NCBI GenBank assembly: GCA_965662725.1
Contig: CBFIIT010000026.1
Coordinates: 1-24,716, forward strand
Direction: 5' to 3'
From: UBA8337 sp965662725
Lineage (GTDB): Bacteria; Pseudomonadota; Alphaproteobacteria; RS24
Length of the DNA: 24,716 nucleotides
The notes under the pieces are model-generated. The model did not search any database. It was not told the origin of the DNA and worked only from the letters and a program-made list of their open reading frames with translations. The stretch's first letter is position 1. Every line of letters begins with the position of its first letter. This document shows positions 15,088 to 23,635 of this stretch, piece after piece. The position numbers and the translations under genes were made by a program.

Positions 15088-15930
15088 ATGATAGTGCTCC
15101 GCCTTGTTCTTCCGCTTTTATGCCTTGCTGCGCTGCCGGTGGCAGCTTTGGCTGAAACACGCCATTTCACCGCTGAGTATCGGCTTTATGTCAGCGGGCT
15201 TCTTATCGGCAAATCCTTTGTTCACTTATCCTTATCGGAGGCTGACTATAGGCTTAGTGCGCATATAAAACCGGCCGGTGCCGGTCGACTTGTCGGCAAT
15301 TCGCATGTCGTCAGCACAACGCAAGGTAAAATTAAAGACGGCGATTTCATGCCGGAGCGGCTGGATTTAAGCTGGACCTCTGATGAAAAAATCAAATCCA
15401 GCCATATGGATTATAAAAATGGCGCGCCGCTAAAATTCGTGTCCGGCTATCAGCAGCCGGATGAATTTAAATCGAAAAATCCGGTTGATATCAAGAGCAT
15501 CGGCCCAGGATCGGTCGATCCGTTTCTCGGCATGCTGTCGCCGCTTAACGGTAAACCTCTGAAAAACGCTTGCAGTGGAAATCGGCGCATTTTTGATGGT
15601 CGCCGCTTAGCGCAATTAAGCCCCGGCGAAAGCCTTCATTTAACAGCGCGCGAGCATGGCTTTGATACGCCCCGTCCGGCGGTAAAATGCAATATTATTT
15701 GGCAACCTATTGCCGGTTATTCAGAGAGAAGCCTCGATCGTTCAGCCGAGTTTCCGCCAATTGAAACGCATTTTTTCCGCATTGCAGATACTGAATTCGC
15801 CGCTCCAATGAATATGCGTGGCCGTGCCCGCTATGGCCGTGTCACGATTTATGCAGTGCAATATTTTACTGAAAGCGATGTGCCGCCGCAGGCTTTCGAC
15901 ATAGCTACCCTATCCGGTTTAACCGAATAA
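15088..15930 (+). CDS. Secreted DUF3108 family protein
   Basis: A 280-aa exported protein. A classic Sec signal peptide (residues 1-22, RLVLPLLCLAALPVAALA) ends in an Ala-x-Ala site before ETRHF, so the mature protein is periplasmic. The body matches the DUF3108 pattern: AEYRLYVSGLLIGKSFVHLSL (29-49), repeated beta-strand character with AHIKPAGAGRLVGNSHV, then VDPFLGMLSPL around residue 150. The family is typically beta-rich and is a periplasmic or outer-membrane-linked conserved unknown in proteobacteria. Single Cys residues remain at about positions 160 and 195-200. The ATG has only a weak ribosome binding site. It is likely the end of the hemA-side plus-strand run. Confidence 0.83.
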   Translation: MIVLRLVLPLLCLAALPVAALAETRHFTAEYRLYVSGLLIGKSFVHLSLSEADYRLSAHIKPAGAGRLVGNSHVVSTTQGKIKDGDFMPERLDLSWTSDEKIKSSHMDYKNGAPLKFVSGYQQPDEFKSKNPVDIKSIGPGSVDPFLGMLSPLNGKPLKNACSGNRRIFDGRRLAQLSPGESLHLTAREHGFDTPRPAVKCNIIWQPIAGYSERSLDRSAEFPPIETHFFRIADTEFAAPMNMRGRARYGRVTIYAVQYFTESDVPPQAFDIATLSGLTE

Positions 15931-16132
15931 AATATATAAAAATGGCGATTTCTTGCGGTTTTCACGCAGCCAAGTGGCACATTGTGTCGCAGATACGCAA
16001 TAGGCTATTTTTTTTCTCGCCACTTTGAAACTACGCTCTATTTCAATCCAGAAGCAAAGTGTCCAATCCATGCGCCTAATCGATTGTGACAGCTCACCTG
16101 CTTCGGCGCGCTTTCAAATAATGGAGGCGAAT
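15931..16132 (+). promoter_or_regulatory. Long leader region upstream of cold-shock gene
   Basis: This 202-base gene-free stretch precedes the cold-shock protein. It contains a short hairpin (TGCG/CGCA) near 15953-15967, a T-run around 16007-16016, and a poor promoter match (TTGTGT-N17-CTATTT, 15982-16010) that would leave a 5' untranslated region of about 115 bases. Long structured leaders are typical for cspA-type genes, whose mRNAs change fold with temperature. The promoter position is a guess from eye matching; the length of the leader is what stands out. Confidence 0.35.
16123..16127 (+). promoter_or_regulatory. Ribosome binding site of cold-shock gene
   Basis: GGAGG five bases before the ATG at 16133. 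It overlaps the alternative ATG at 16121, which makes 16133 the likely start. Confidence 0.7.
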
Positions 16133-16366
16133 ATGAAGACCGGAACTGTTAAGTGGTTTAACTCAGCCAAAGGATATGGCTTTATCACCCCTGATGAAGG
16201 TGGTGACGATTGTTTTGTGCATGTAACGGCCATTCAAGCGTCAGGCTTGAAGCAGCTGATCGAAAACCAGCGTGTCGAATTTGACATGGAAGAAGGCCGC
16301 AATGGCCGCATGGTTGCGTGTGGCATTACAGTGCTCGAAGGCAGTGGCGAAGCAGCCGCCGAATAA
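16133..16366 (+). CDS. CspA-family cold-shock protein
   Basis: A 77-aa single cold-shock domain that binds single-stranded RNA/DNA and acts as an RNA chaperone. The product starts MKTGTVKWFNSAKGYGFITP, with RNP1 (KGYGFITP) followed by RNP2 (CFVHVTAI) and the acidic/aromatic surface expected for the OB fold. The C-terminus ends in a short acidic Ala-rich tail (GSGEAAAE). The open frame extends upstream to 16025, but those residues are not cold-shock-like; GGAGG at 16123 and the family's normal N-terminus fix the start at 16133. Located 56 bases before the glutaredoxin gene on the same strand; a small hairpin (CCGAT/ATCGG, 16395-16407) lies between them. Confidence 0.94.
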   Translation: MKTGTVKWFNSAKGYGFITPDEGGDDCFVHVTAIQASGLKQLIENQRVEFDMEEGRNGRMVACGITVLEGSGEAAAE

Positions 16367-16422
16367 CTATTGCTTGCAAGTATTGAGGATTTGTCCGATT
16401 TTATCGGGTAAAGGAGTCTTGC

Positions 16423-16680
16423 GTGGCTAAAATTGAAATATACACAAAGTCTATCTGCCCTTATTGCCATGCGGCAAAGGAATTGCTGCATAAAAAAGGG
16501 GCGGATTTTCTTGAAATCAGCCTGAATAAAGAGCCGCAGGCGCGTGACACCATGATAGCCCGTGCGCAGGGCGGTTCGACCGTGCCGCAAATCTTTATCG
16601 ATGGCACCCATATTGGCGGCTGTGACGACCTTTACGCGCTGGACGCAAAAGGCGCACTGGACCCAATGCTCGCCGACTGA
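16423..16680 (+). CDS. grxC: Glutaredoxin 3-type, GrxC
   Basis: An 85-aa dithiol glutaredoxin that reduces disulfides or glutathione-mixed disulfides using glutathione, in the cytoplasm. The active site CPYC is at 12-15, the cis-Pro segment STVPQIFIDG at about 52-61, and the GSH-binding HIGGCDDL block follows. Length and motifs match the GrxC class. It starts with GTG at 16423, supported by AAGGAG six bases upstream. Its TGA (16678-16680) directly abuts the stop of the opposing M20 peptidase gene (16681), leaving no intergenic base and no room for a terminator. Confidence 0.95.
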   Translation: MAKIEIYTKSICPYCHAAKELLHKKGADFLEISLNKEPQARDTMIARAQGGSTVPQIFIDGTHIGGCDDLYALDAKGALDPMLAD

Positions 16681-18159
16681 TTACAGCTTCGACATCATCC
16701 GATAATAAAACCGCACCGTATCGTTAAGCGTTTCAACGCTGATGCGCTCATTTGTGCCGTGGATACTGGCCAAATCGCTGGGCGCCAATTGCATATAAGT
16801 AAAGCGATAATGGTTCGGCGTAATTTTGCGATAGTGACGCGTATCCGTCGCCGCAACCAAAAGCCGTGGCGTGATGATGACGCGCTGCGGCGCTGCCGTA
16901 TCACGAATGGCTGACGTCAATTGCTCCCAACCATAACCGCCCGTCGGGCTGACCGGTGACGGAGCCATGCCGCGCTGACCGGAGCCGTCAAAACTGACCT
17001 CCACCCGTTCATCATTGATTGTCCGAATAACCCTCTCGCGCACAGTGTCGGGCGTTTCACCCGGCAAAATACGGAAATTAACTTTCGCCGTCGCATCGAT
17101 GGGCAGCACATTGGCTTTAATGCCACCTTTAATCATCGTCGCAGCCGTTGTCGTGCGCATCCCCGCTTGTGCCTGCTTGTCGCCTTCAAACGCACCCATC
17201 ACCAAGGGCTTGAACAGCCATAGGTTTTTCATCACCAAGCGATTGGCAAAGGGCATATCATCGGCCACCGCTTCGAGGAAACTTTGTGTATGCGAAAAGT
17301 CACGCGGGAATTGATTGGCCTCAAGCGCGGCAATCGCTGCCGCCAACACGCCGATAGAAGTTTGCTCGGGCGGCATTGAAGAGTGCCCACCTTCACCGAC
17401 CACTTTTAACTGCAAAGTAACAATGCCTTTTTCTGCCGGGGCAATCAGCGCCAATGGCGCGTCAATGCCGGGGACCACACCTTGCGTTACCAAACCGCCT
17501 TCATCGACCAAAAACTCGGCTTCAACACCGCGCTTTAATAATAGCTCGGCCATAACTTTGGCCCCGTCAATACCGCCCTGCTCTTCATCATGGCCAAAGG
17601 CAAAATAAATCGTCCGTTGCGGCTGCAAGCCTTGCTTCAACATATTTTCAGCCGCTTCCAGCAAGCCGACAATATTCACTTTATTGTCCAGCGTGCCACG
17701 TCCCCAAATAAAGCCATCCGCCACATTTCCGGCGAAAGGCGGTTGCTTCCACTTATTCTCCGTGCCCGGCACGACCGGAACAACGTCGAGATGACCGAGG
17801 AAAAGCACCGGCCTATTATCATTGCTGACCGGCTTTTTACCCTGCCAGCTATAAAGCAGCGAATAATCAGCCACGACTTCGCGCTTCAGATTTTTATGAA
17901 CCAGCGGGAATTGCCGTTTCAGATAATCATGATAGGCGCGCAATTCTTTCGACGAGGTCGGCTTATCGCGACCGAATGAAATGGTTTTATAACGCACGGA
18001 TTCACTCATCAGGCGCGTCACCCGTTCGCTATCTGGCCGGAACTCAAAAGCCTCACCATCGCTTTGCGGGTTCATCGGGGTAAAAGTACGGAGCATTAAC
18101 ACCGCCAGCAATACAATCAGCAAACCACCCAAAGCCGGTAATATTTTCTTCTTCAGCAT
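16681..18159 (-). CDS. Membrane-anchored M20 metallopeptidase, PM20D1-like
   Basis: A 492-aa zinc-dependent M20 family enzyme, by family expected to cleave amide or peptide bonds. An uncleaved N-terminal membrane helix (about 6-24, ILPALGGLLIVLLAVLML) probably leaves the domain periplasmic. Metal and catalytic residues are visible: His123 and Asp125 in LGHLDVVP, Asp158 in GRGTLDNK, the catalytic Glu pair in GHDEEQGG (189-196), Asp219 in LVDEGG, and His in the C-terminal IHGTNERI. The long form resembles yeast carboxypeptidase S and mammalian PM20D1 rather than DapE. The frame extends to 18189, but GGGAGG at 18165-18170 sets the ATG at 18159. It follows rodA by 10 bases. A role in wall or N-acyl-amino-acid metabolism is inference. 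Confidence 0.88.
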   Translation of the reverse strand: MLKKKILPALGGLLIVLLAVLMLRTFTPMNPQSDGEAFEFRPDSERVTRLMSESVRYKTISFGRDKPTSSKELRAYHDYLKRQFPLVHKNLKREVVADYSLLYSWQGKKPVSNDNRPVLFLGHLDVVPVVPGTENKWKQPPFAGNVADGFIWGRGTLDNKVNIVGLLEAAENMLKQGLQPQRTIYFAFGHDEEQGGIDGAKVMAELLLKRGVEAEFLVDEGGLVTQGVVPGIDAPLALIAPAEKGIVTLQLKVVGEGGHSSMPPEQTSIGVLAAAIAALEANQFPRDFSHTQSFLEAVADDMPFANRLVMKNLWLFKPLVMGAFEGDKQAQAGMRTTTAATMIKGGIKANVLPIDATAKVNFRILPGETPDTVRERVIRTINDERVEVSFDGSGQRGMAPSPVSPTGGYGWEQLTSAIRDTAAPQRVIITPRLLVAATDTRHYRKITPNHYRFTYMQLAPSDLASIHGTNERISVETLNDTVRFYYRMMSKL

Positions 18160-18164
18160 TTTAG

Positions 18165-18170
18165 CCTCCC
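18165..18170 (-). promoter_or_regulatory. Ribosome binding site of M20 gene
   Basis: GGGAGG on the minus strand, five bases before the ATG at 18159 and touching the rodA stop codon (18170-18172). It fixes the start and suggests coupling to rodA. Confidence 0.65.
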
Positions 18171-19294
18171 TATTTCGGCAAATCGGCAAGCGGCTGGCGT
18201 TCCATCGCCAAGACCACGCCCATGCCGGCCATAAATGTTATCAATGAGGTGCCGCCATAAGACACGAACGGCAACGGCACCCCGACAACAGGTGCCATAC
18301 CGGTCACCATTGCCAGATTGAGCACTGCATATATCGACAGGGAGAAACCGAAAGCAGCAACGGTCAAGCGACTGAATGTGTGCCGCAATTGACCGGATAT
18401 GTAAAAGATAATGAAAATCGTGATGAAGAACAGCAGTAATAATAATATCGCGCCGAAAAAGCCCATTTCCTCAGCAAAAATACTGAAAATAAAATCTGTG
18501 TGCCGCTCGGGCAGAAAATTAAGTTGGCTTTGCGTGCCCTGCGCCAGGCCCTTGCCGAATAGACCGCCGGAGCCGATACCGATTTTCGATTGGATGATGT
18601 GATATCCGGCTCCCAACGGATCACGCTCCGGATCAAGAAAAACCAATACGCGTTCTTTTTGATAATCGTGCAAATAACTCCATACAACCGGCGCGCTGCC
18701 GATTAGCGCAATCGCACCGGCCAGAAAATAGCGATAATCAACACCGGCCAAAAACACCACGCATAACCCACAAATAGCCAGCAAAATAGCGGTGCCGAGA
18801 TCAGGCTGACCAATCACCAGCAGCACCGGCAAGCCGATTAATATCATCGGCACAACCAGATTGAACGGATGCGATATCTCATCGCCATGCGTTGCCTGAT
18901 AAAACCGCGCCAAAGCCATAATTAATGCAAAACGCATAAACTCAGATGGCTGGATGGAAATAATGCCGAGATCGAGCCAACGCTGCGCGCCCATATTGGT
19001 GTCGCCGAATAATTCCACCCCAATCAATAAAAGCAAAATCGCCCCGTAAAACGGATAGGCAAGATTGAACAGGGTGCGCAATTCAAGATTGGCAATCGCA
19101 TACATCATGCCGAGGCCAATAATCAGCCGAAGCCCATGCCGCCAGCCCCAAGGTGAAAAATCACCCCCTGCGATTGAATAAAGCAGCAGCACGCCGATTA
19201 AGCCCAACAGGCCGGTGCAAATAATCAACGGCATATTCAGCGCGTCCAACGGAATTAATTGGCTCAATCCGCCGCCGCGCGAAGGAAAGCTCAT
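18170..19294 (-). CDS. rodA: Peptidoglycan glycosyltransferase RodA
   Basis: A SEDS-family lipid II polymerase that makes the glycan strands of the lateral wall, paired with PBP2. It is 374 aa with about ten hydrophobic helices. IQPSEFMRFALI (114-125) and the catalytic-site segment LPERHTDFIFSIFAEE (261-276), with Asp267 in the place of E. coli D262, are conserved, as is PLPFVSYGGTS near the C-terminus. Its ATG overlaps the mrdA stop by four bases (19291-19294), so PBP2 and RodA are made in a coupled way, which fits their 1:1 complex. The M20 peptidase gene follows after ten bases. Confidence 0.97.
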   Translation of the reverse strand: MSFPSRGGGLSQLIPLDALNMPLIICTGLLGLIGVLLLYSIAGGDFSPWGWRHGLRLIIGLGMMYAIANLELRTLFNLAYPFYGAILLLLIGVELFGDTNMGAQRWLDLGIISIQPSEFMRFALIMALARFYQATHGDEISHPFNLVVPMILIGLPVLLVIGQPDLGTAILLAICGLCVVFLAGVDYRYFLAGAIALIGSAPVVWSYLHDYQKERVLVFLDPERDPLGAGYHIIQSKIGIGSGGLFGKGLAQGTQSQLNFLPERHTDFIFSIFAEEMGFFGAILLLLLFFITIFIIFYISGQLRHTFSRLTVAAFGFSLSIYAVLNLAMVTGMAPVVGVPLPFVSYGGTSLITFMAGMGVVLAMERQPLADLPK

Positions 19295-21165
19295 AGCACC
19301 TGCTCCGCATCTTGCAGCGGCGCGGTCTGCGCCGCTTCCGGCGTTTCCGGTGCCTCAATCTTCGGCATCGGTTTTCCCTTATTCAGCAAATGCACCATAA
19401 TATCGCGCGCCATTGGGGCTGCGACCTGCGCCCCGCCGCCGCCATGCTCAATCACCACCGTTACCGCATATTTCGGCTTATCATGCGGCGCATAGCCGAC
19501 AAAAAGCGAGTGATCGCGCAAATGCCAATCCAGCTTATGGTTTGGCGTCACACCATTTAGCCGCTCATCTTTTGAAATGCGACGCACTTGAACCGTGCCG
19601 GTTTTGCCCGACATGCGCGCGCCATTAATTAACAAGCTGGACGCATAGCCGGTGCCATCAGGGCGATTGACAGCGCGATACATGCCGCGTTTCACAATCT
19701 CCAAATTCTCCGGATTGAGACCGATATCACGCGGCGCATCCAAATCATTTTCAACCTTAGTGATGCGCGGCGTCACCAGCTTGCCGCCATTCGCCAAAGC
19801 CGCCGTCATTACCGATAATTGCAATGGCGTCGATAAAAGATAACCCTGCCCGATGGCGGTAATAATTGTCTCGCCAGTGCGCCAGCCAGTATCATAATTG
19901 GCGCGCTTCCAATCGCGCCCCGGCACAGTGCCGACCTTCTCGCCTTCGAAATTAATGCCGGTCGGCGCACCAAAGCCGAAGCGCTTGGCCATTGCGCCAA
20001 TGCGGTCAATACCGACTTTTAAAGACAAGTCATAAAAATAAATATCGCAAGACTGTTCAATTGCCTCAATCATATCCATTGGCCCGTGGCCGACAGGCGT
20101 CCAACAGTGAAACTCTTCGCCGGAAAATTTAAACTGTCCGGTGCAGGTGACGCGGTCTTGCGGCTTCACCAGCCCCTCTTCAAGTGCGGCCAAAGCAACC
20201 AGCATTTTGAAGGTCGAGCCGGGCGCATACAGTCCGCGCAATGGCTTATTAACCAAGGGCTTGCGCTCATGATCGAGCAACGCTTCCCATGCGCGCCGCT
20301 CAATACCACGAGAAAATTCATTCAAATCAAAAGACGGCGTCGAACACATAACCAACAATTCGCCGCTCTCAACATCCATGACTAAGGCCGAGCCGCTATG
20401 TCCGGCCAATCGCTTACTGGCGAAATCTTGCACGCTCAAATCAATCGACAAGGCGATATCTTTACCTGTCTCACCGCTTTTGGAACGTAATTCGCGCACC
20501 GTGCGGCCATAAGCATTGACTTCCAAATGGCGAATACCGGGCAGGCCGCGCAAATCCAGTTCAAAATCGCGCTCGACCCCATTGCGCCCGACCTTATCGC
20601 CGACAATCTCGCCAACGCGCTGCAAATCGGCGCGGGTTTTATCACCGACAAAACCGACAAGATGCGAAGCCGCTTCAGCACTGCTATAGACGCGCTTTTG
20701 CCCCACTTGCGGCTCTATGCCGGAAAAATACGGAAGATTGATGTTTATCTCAGAGAACGCCTCCCATGATAAATCCTCAGCGATAATCACCGGTTTAAAT
20801 CGTGGGCCGCGCTTAATCTTACGACGCATTTCGCGCTTTTCTGCCGCGCTCAGTCCGATAATGCGCGCCAGACTGTCAATCGTCGCCTCCATATCTTCAA
20901 CTTGCTCGGGTATCATTTGCAGCCGCAAATTGCGATCATTTCCGGCCAGCTCCAAACCATTGCGGTCAAGAATACGCCCTCTTTGGGCGCTGATTTGCGT
21001 CACGTTCACTCGATTGGCTTCGGCCAAGGTTTCATATTCTTCAGACCGTGCGACTTGCAAATATTGCAAACGGCCGGCAATAACCGTGAACAGAGCCAGC
21101 TGCGATGCGCCCAATAATAAGAGCCGGCGCGAAAAAGTATATTCATCTCGTTGATAAAGTGACAT
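19291..21165 (-). CDS. mrdA: Penicillin-binding protein 2 (transpeptidase)
   Basis: A monofunctional class B PBP, 624 aa, that cross-links peptidoglycan during elongation; it is anchored by one N-terminal helix (about 14-32) with the rest periplasmic. The dimerisation/pedestal region contains QRGRILDRNG (61-70) and RNGVERDFE. The transpeptidase domain shows the three serine-acyltransferase motifs: S317-T-F-K320, S372-C-D374, and K521-T-G523. The last 30 residues are Pro/Glu/Ala-rich and probably disordered. The stop of mreD overlaps its start by one base (TGATG) and its own stop overlaps rodA, so translation is coupled on both sides. Confidence 0.97.
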   Translation of the reverse strand: MSLYQRDEYTFSRRLLLLGASQLALFTVIAGRLQYLQVARSEEYETLAEANRVNVTQISAQRGRILDRNGLELAGNDRNLRLQMIPEQVEDMEATIDSLARIIGLSAAEKREMRRKIKRGPRFKPVIIAEDLSWEAFSEININLPYFSGIEPQVGQKRVYSSAEAASHLVGFVGDKTRADLQRVGEIVGDKVGRNGVERDFELDLRGLPGIRHLEVNAYGRTVRELRSKSGETGKDIALSIDLSVQDFASKRLAGHSGSALVMDVESGELLVMCSTPSFDLNEFSRGIERRAWEALLDHERKPLVNKPLRGLYAPGSTFKMLVALAALEEGLVKPQDRVTCTGQFKFSGEEFHCWTPVGHGPMDMIEAIEQSCDIYFYDLSLKVGIDRIGAMAKRFGFGAPTGINFEGEKVGTVPGRDWKRANYDTGWRTGETIITAIGQGYLLSTPLQLSVMTAALANGGKLVTPRITKVENDLDAPRDIGLNPENLEIVKRGMYRAVNRPDGTGYASSLLINGARMSGKTGTVQVRRISKDERLNGVTPNHKLDWHLRDHSLFVGYAPHDKPKYAVTVVIEHGGGGAQVAAPMARDIMVHLLNKGKPMPKIEAPETPEAAQTAPLQDAEQVL

Positions 21166-21680
21166 CAGCCCTTATCCTCAACCAGAAGGCGGTCACGAAA
21201 GGTAAATAACGGCCCGAAGATAACCGGAAACGCGATAAGGCAGAGAAACAAAGACAGCAATAATTGAGATCCCGCGACCGCCATATCGTCGCGCATCAGC
21301 GCAATGAAATAGCCAAGCAAATAAACCGCCGCTGTCAGCACGGCGAAAGTAAGCCAATGCGAGACAAAGGCGGCATTATGCAATATCGGTTTTTGAAATC
21401 GGCATAAGGCATAAAAAATCACGAATAAAAATGCCCAATAGCCGAGCGGTGCCTCGCGAAGCAAATCACTCAAGAGGCCGATAAGCGCGAGGGCGACCGG
21501 GGTAAAATCGCCTTCCGAATTCAAACTGATAAAAAAGAGCGGTGCAAAGAACAATCCCAATTCCAGTCCTTCCAAGCCCGGAATATGGCTGGGTGTATTG
21601 CCGGCAATAACCAGCATCACCAGAACAAAATAGGGAATGAATAAGAGGCCGCCGCCATCGCTGCTTCCGAACCGGCTCAT
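21165..21680 (-). CDS. mreD: Rod shape-determining protein MreD
   Basis: A 171-aa integral membrane protein of the elongasome, with five to six hydrophobic segments. Membrane protein MreD diverges quickly in sequence; the call rests on its hydropathy, its size and its exact place between mreC and mrdA. A conserved-like segment SDLLREAPLGYWAFLF (helix 3) is seen. The start overlaps the mreC stop by four bases and its stop overlaps the mrdA ATG by one base. Confidence 0.93.
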   Translation of the reverse strand: MSRFGSSDGGGLLFIPYFVLVMLVIAGNTPSHIPGLEGLELGLFFAPLFFISLNSEGDFTPVALALIGLLSDLLREAPLGYWAFLFVIFYALCRFQKPILHNAAFVSHWLTFAVLTAAVYLLGYFIALMRDDMAVAGSQLLLSLFLCLIAFPVIFGPLFTFRDRLLVEDKG

Positions 21681-22543
21681 TGTACCGACCTTTCAGCAAT
21701 CGGACGCTCGGCTGCCGGTGGCTCCTCGATAAGCGCGTTTTTGACCACGCGCACAAAAATCAACTGGTCCAAATTATCCAGCAAATCGACCGATAATTCA
21801 CCATCGGCAAAGCTGACCACACCGACCGGCAGTCCAAGTGGCATTTGACCGCCACGACCGGAGGTCACCAACAGGTCGCCATCTTTCAACTCAGCACCGC
21901 GCGGCAAAAATTGCAGGCGTGGCTTATTATCATTAGTACCGGATAAAATCGCTTGCACATCACTGGACAGCGCAATCACCGGAATATGACTGTTAAAATC
22001 AGTCAGCAACAAAATACGCGACGAGTTACGACCGCTTGAAATTACCCGCCCGACAAGGCCGTTCAAACCGAGCACGGCTTGCCCTGCCTCGATGCCGACA
22101 TTACGACCACCATTGGCAACAAGCGTATGCACAAACGGACTGTTTAAGTCAGCCACCACACGCGCCGTCACCAAATCAATATCCGGCTCCTGTGGCAGAT
22201 TGAGAAGCGCGCGATATTTGCGCATCAAAACTTCCGACTGCGTCAGCTCATTCATCCGCAATCGTAATTCAGTATTCTCTTGGCGCAAGGCGTCGCGCTC
22301 AGCTTTCAGGTTTGTATTGGTTTGGAAATAACCATCAGCCTGGCCGAGCGCGCTGAAGGGCAGCGCGACAATATCAACAATCGGTGTGACCACATCAAAA
22401 ACCAATTGGCGCAATGAGGCGATACGCGGGTCGTCACGCGGCAATAAAAACAGAAAAATCGCCGCAATAATAAGACAGACAAGAGCTATGCCTGCGCCGC
22501 TGACAAAGCGTGTCTCGCTTCCGCCTATGCGTGTCTTGGCCAC
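21677..22543 (-). CDS. mreC: Rod shape-determining protein MreC
   Basis: A 288-aa bitopic protein with a cytoplasmic N-terminus, one helix at about 16-35, a periplasmic coiled coil (about 72-113: LKAERDALRQENTELRLR) and the beta-rich MreC core with VARVVADLNSPF-like and NGLVGRVISSGRNSSRILLL segments. It scaffolds PBP2 in the elongasome. Length matches alphaproteobacterial orthologues. It starts 22 bases after the mreB stop and overlaps mreD by four bases. The C-terminus (EEPPAAERPIAERS) is Pro/Glu-rich. Confidence 0.96.
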   Translation of the reverse strand: MAKTRIGGSETRFVSGAGIALVCLIIAAIFLFLLPRDDPRIASLRQLVFDVVTPIVDIVALPFSALGQADGYFQTNTNLKAERDALRQENTELRLRMNELTQSEVLMRKYRALLNLPQEPDIDLVTARVVADLNSPFVHTLVANGGRNVGIEAGQAVLGLNGLVGRVISSGRNSSRILLLTDFNSHIPVIALSSDVQAILSGTNDNKPRLQFLPRGAELKDGDLLVTSGRGGQMPLGLPVGVVSFADGELSVDLLDNLDQLIFVRVVKNALIEEPPAAERPIAERSVQ

Positions 22544-22565
22544 AGCACCCCTCTTTTTTTAAGCC

Positions 22566-23606
22566 CTAATAGGCAACAGACAGAACGTGCTTCATCGTTT
22601 TGATATGTTCAAGTGCCCGTCCGGTTCCCAGCACGACGCAAGACAATGCCTCATCGGCAATCGACACCGGCAAGCCGGTCGCTTCGCGCAAATATGCATC
22701 CAAATTATGCAGCAAGCCGCCGCCGCCGGTCATGACAATGCCTTTATCGACAATATCAGCGGCCAGTTCCGGCGGCGTTGCTTCCAATGCCACTTTAACC
22801 GCTTCAACAATTGCACCTACCGGTTCCGACAGGCTTTCCGCAATCTCGCGCTGGGTAATCACCACTTCGCGCGGCACACCATTCATCAAGTCACGGCCTT
22901 TAATCTTGACGGATTCGCCTTCTTCGCCCGGCGACATCATCGCAGAGCCGACTTCTTTCTTAATCCGTTCGGCACTGGACTCGCCAAGCAGCAAATTATG
23001 ATTGCGACGAATATGCGCAATAATCGCTTCATCCATTTTATCGCCACCAACGCGCACGGAACGCGAGTAAACAATACCGCCAAGTGAAAGAACCGCCACT
23101 TCTGTCGTACCACCGCCAATATCAATGACCATAGAGCCGGTCGGCTCGGTTACCGGAAGACCGGCACCGATTGCCGCCGCCATCGGTTCCTCAATCAGGA
23201 ATACGCGGCGCGCGCCGGCTGACATGGCACTCTCTTGAATGGCACGACGCTCAACCGCCGTCGCACCTGACGGCACACAAACAACAATTTGCGGATTGGC
23301 GAAAGAGCGACGGTTATGCACTTTACGGATAAAGTGCTTAATCATTTCCTCAGTCACGTCGAAATCGGCAATCACGCCATCGCGCATCGGGCGAATGGCT
23401 TTGATATTGCCCGGCGTCCGACCCAGCATCATTTTGGCTTCATCACCGACGGCGAGAACCCGATTGCGTCCATTCTGCTCAATAATCGCAACCACTGAAG
23501 GCTCATTAAGAACAATGCCACGGCCCTTTACATAAACCAGCGTATTGGCCGTTCCAAGGTCAATGGCCATATCAGCAGAAAACATGGCAAGCAGCATATT
23601 CAACAT
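22566..23606 (-). CDS. mreB: Actin-like cell shape protein MreB
   Basis: A bacterial actin that polymerises on the membrane and organises wall synthesis; 346 aa, normal length. The nucleotide-binding motifs are phosphate-1 IDLGTANT (15-22), phosphate-2 VIDIGGGTTEV and the adenosine motif VMTGGGGLLHN. The N-terminus (LNMLLAMFSAD) gives an amphipathic hydrophobic start for membrane attachment. GGGGGAG (23614-23620) lies seven bases before the ATG. It is the first mre gene, 29 bases after leuA, leaving little space for its own promoter there; the promoter may lie inside leuA or upstream. Confidence 0.98.
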   Translation of the reverse strand: MLNMLLAMFSADMAIDLGTANTLVYVKGRGIVLNEPSVVAIIEQNGRNRVLAVGDEAKMMLGRTPGNIKAIRPMRDGVIADFDVTEEMIKHFIRKVHNRRSFANPQIVVCVPSGATAVERRAIQESAMSAGARRVFLIEEPMAAAIGAGLPVTEPTGSMVIDIGGGTTEVAVLSLGGIVYSRSVRVGGDKMDEAIIAHIRRNHNLLLGESSAERIKKEVGSAMMSPGEEGESVKIKGRDLMNGVPREVVITQREIAESLSEPVGAIVEAVKVALEATPPELAADIVDKGIVMTGGGGLLHNLDAYLREATGLPVSIADEALSCVVLGTGRALEHIKTMKHVLSVAY

Positions 23607-23635
23607 TCGAGTTCTCCCCCGGGGAATTCAGTAAA

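Noticed and set aside
23607..23635. CCCCGGGG palindrome between leuA and mreB as a terminator
   Set aside because: No loop and no T-run; the G-run serves as the mreB ribosome binding site.
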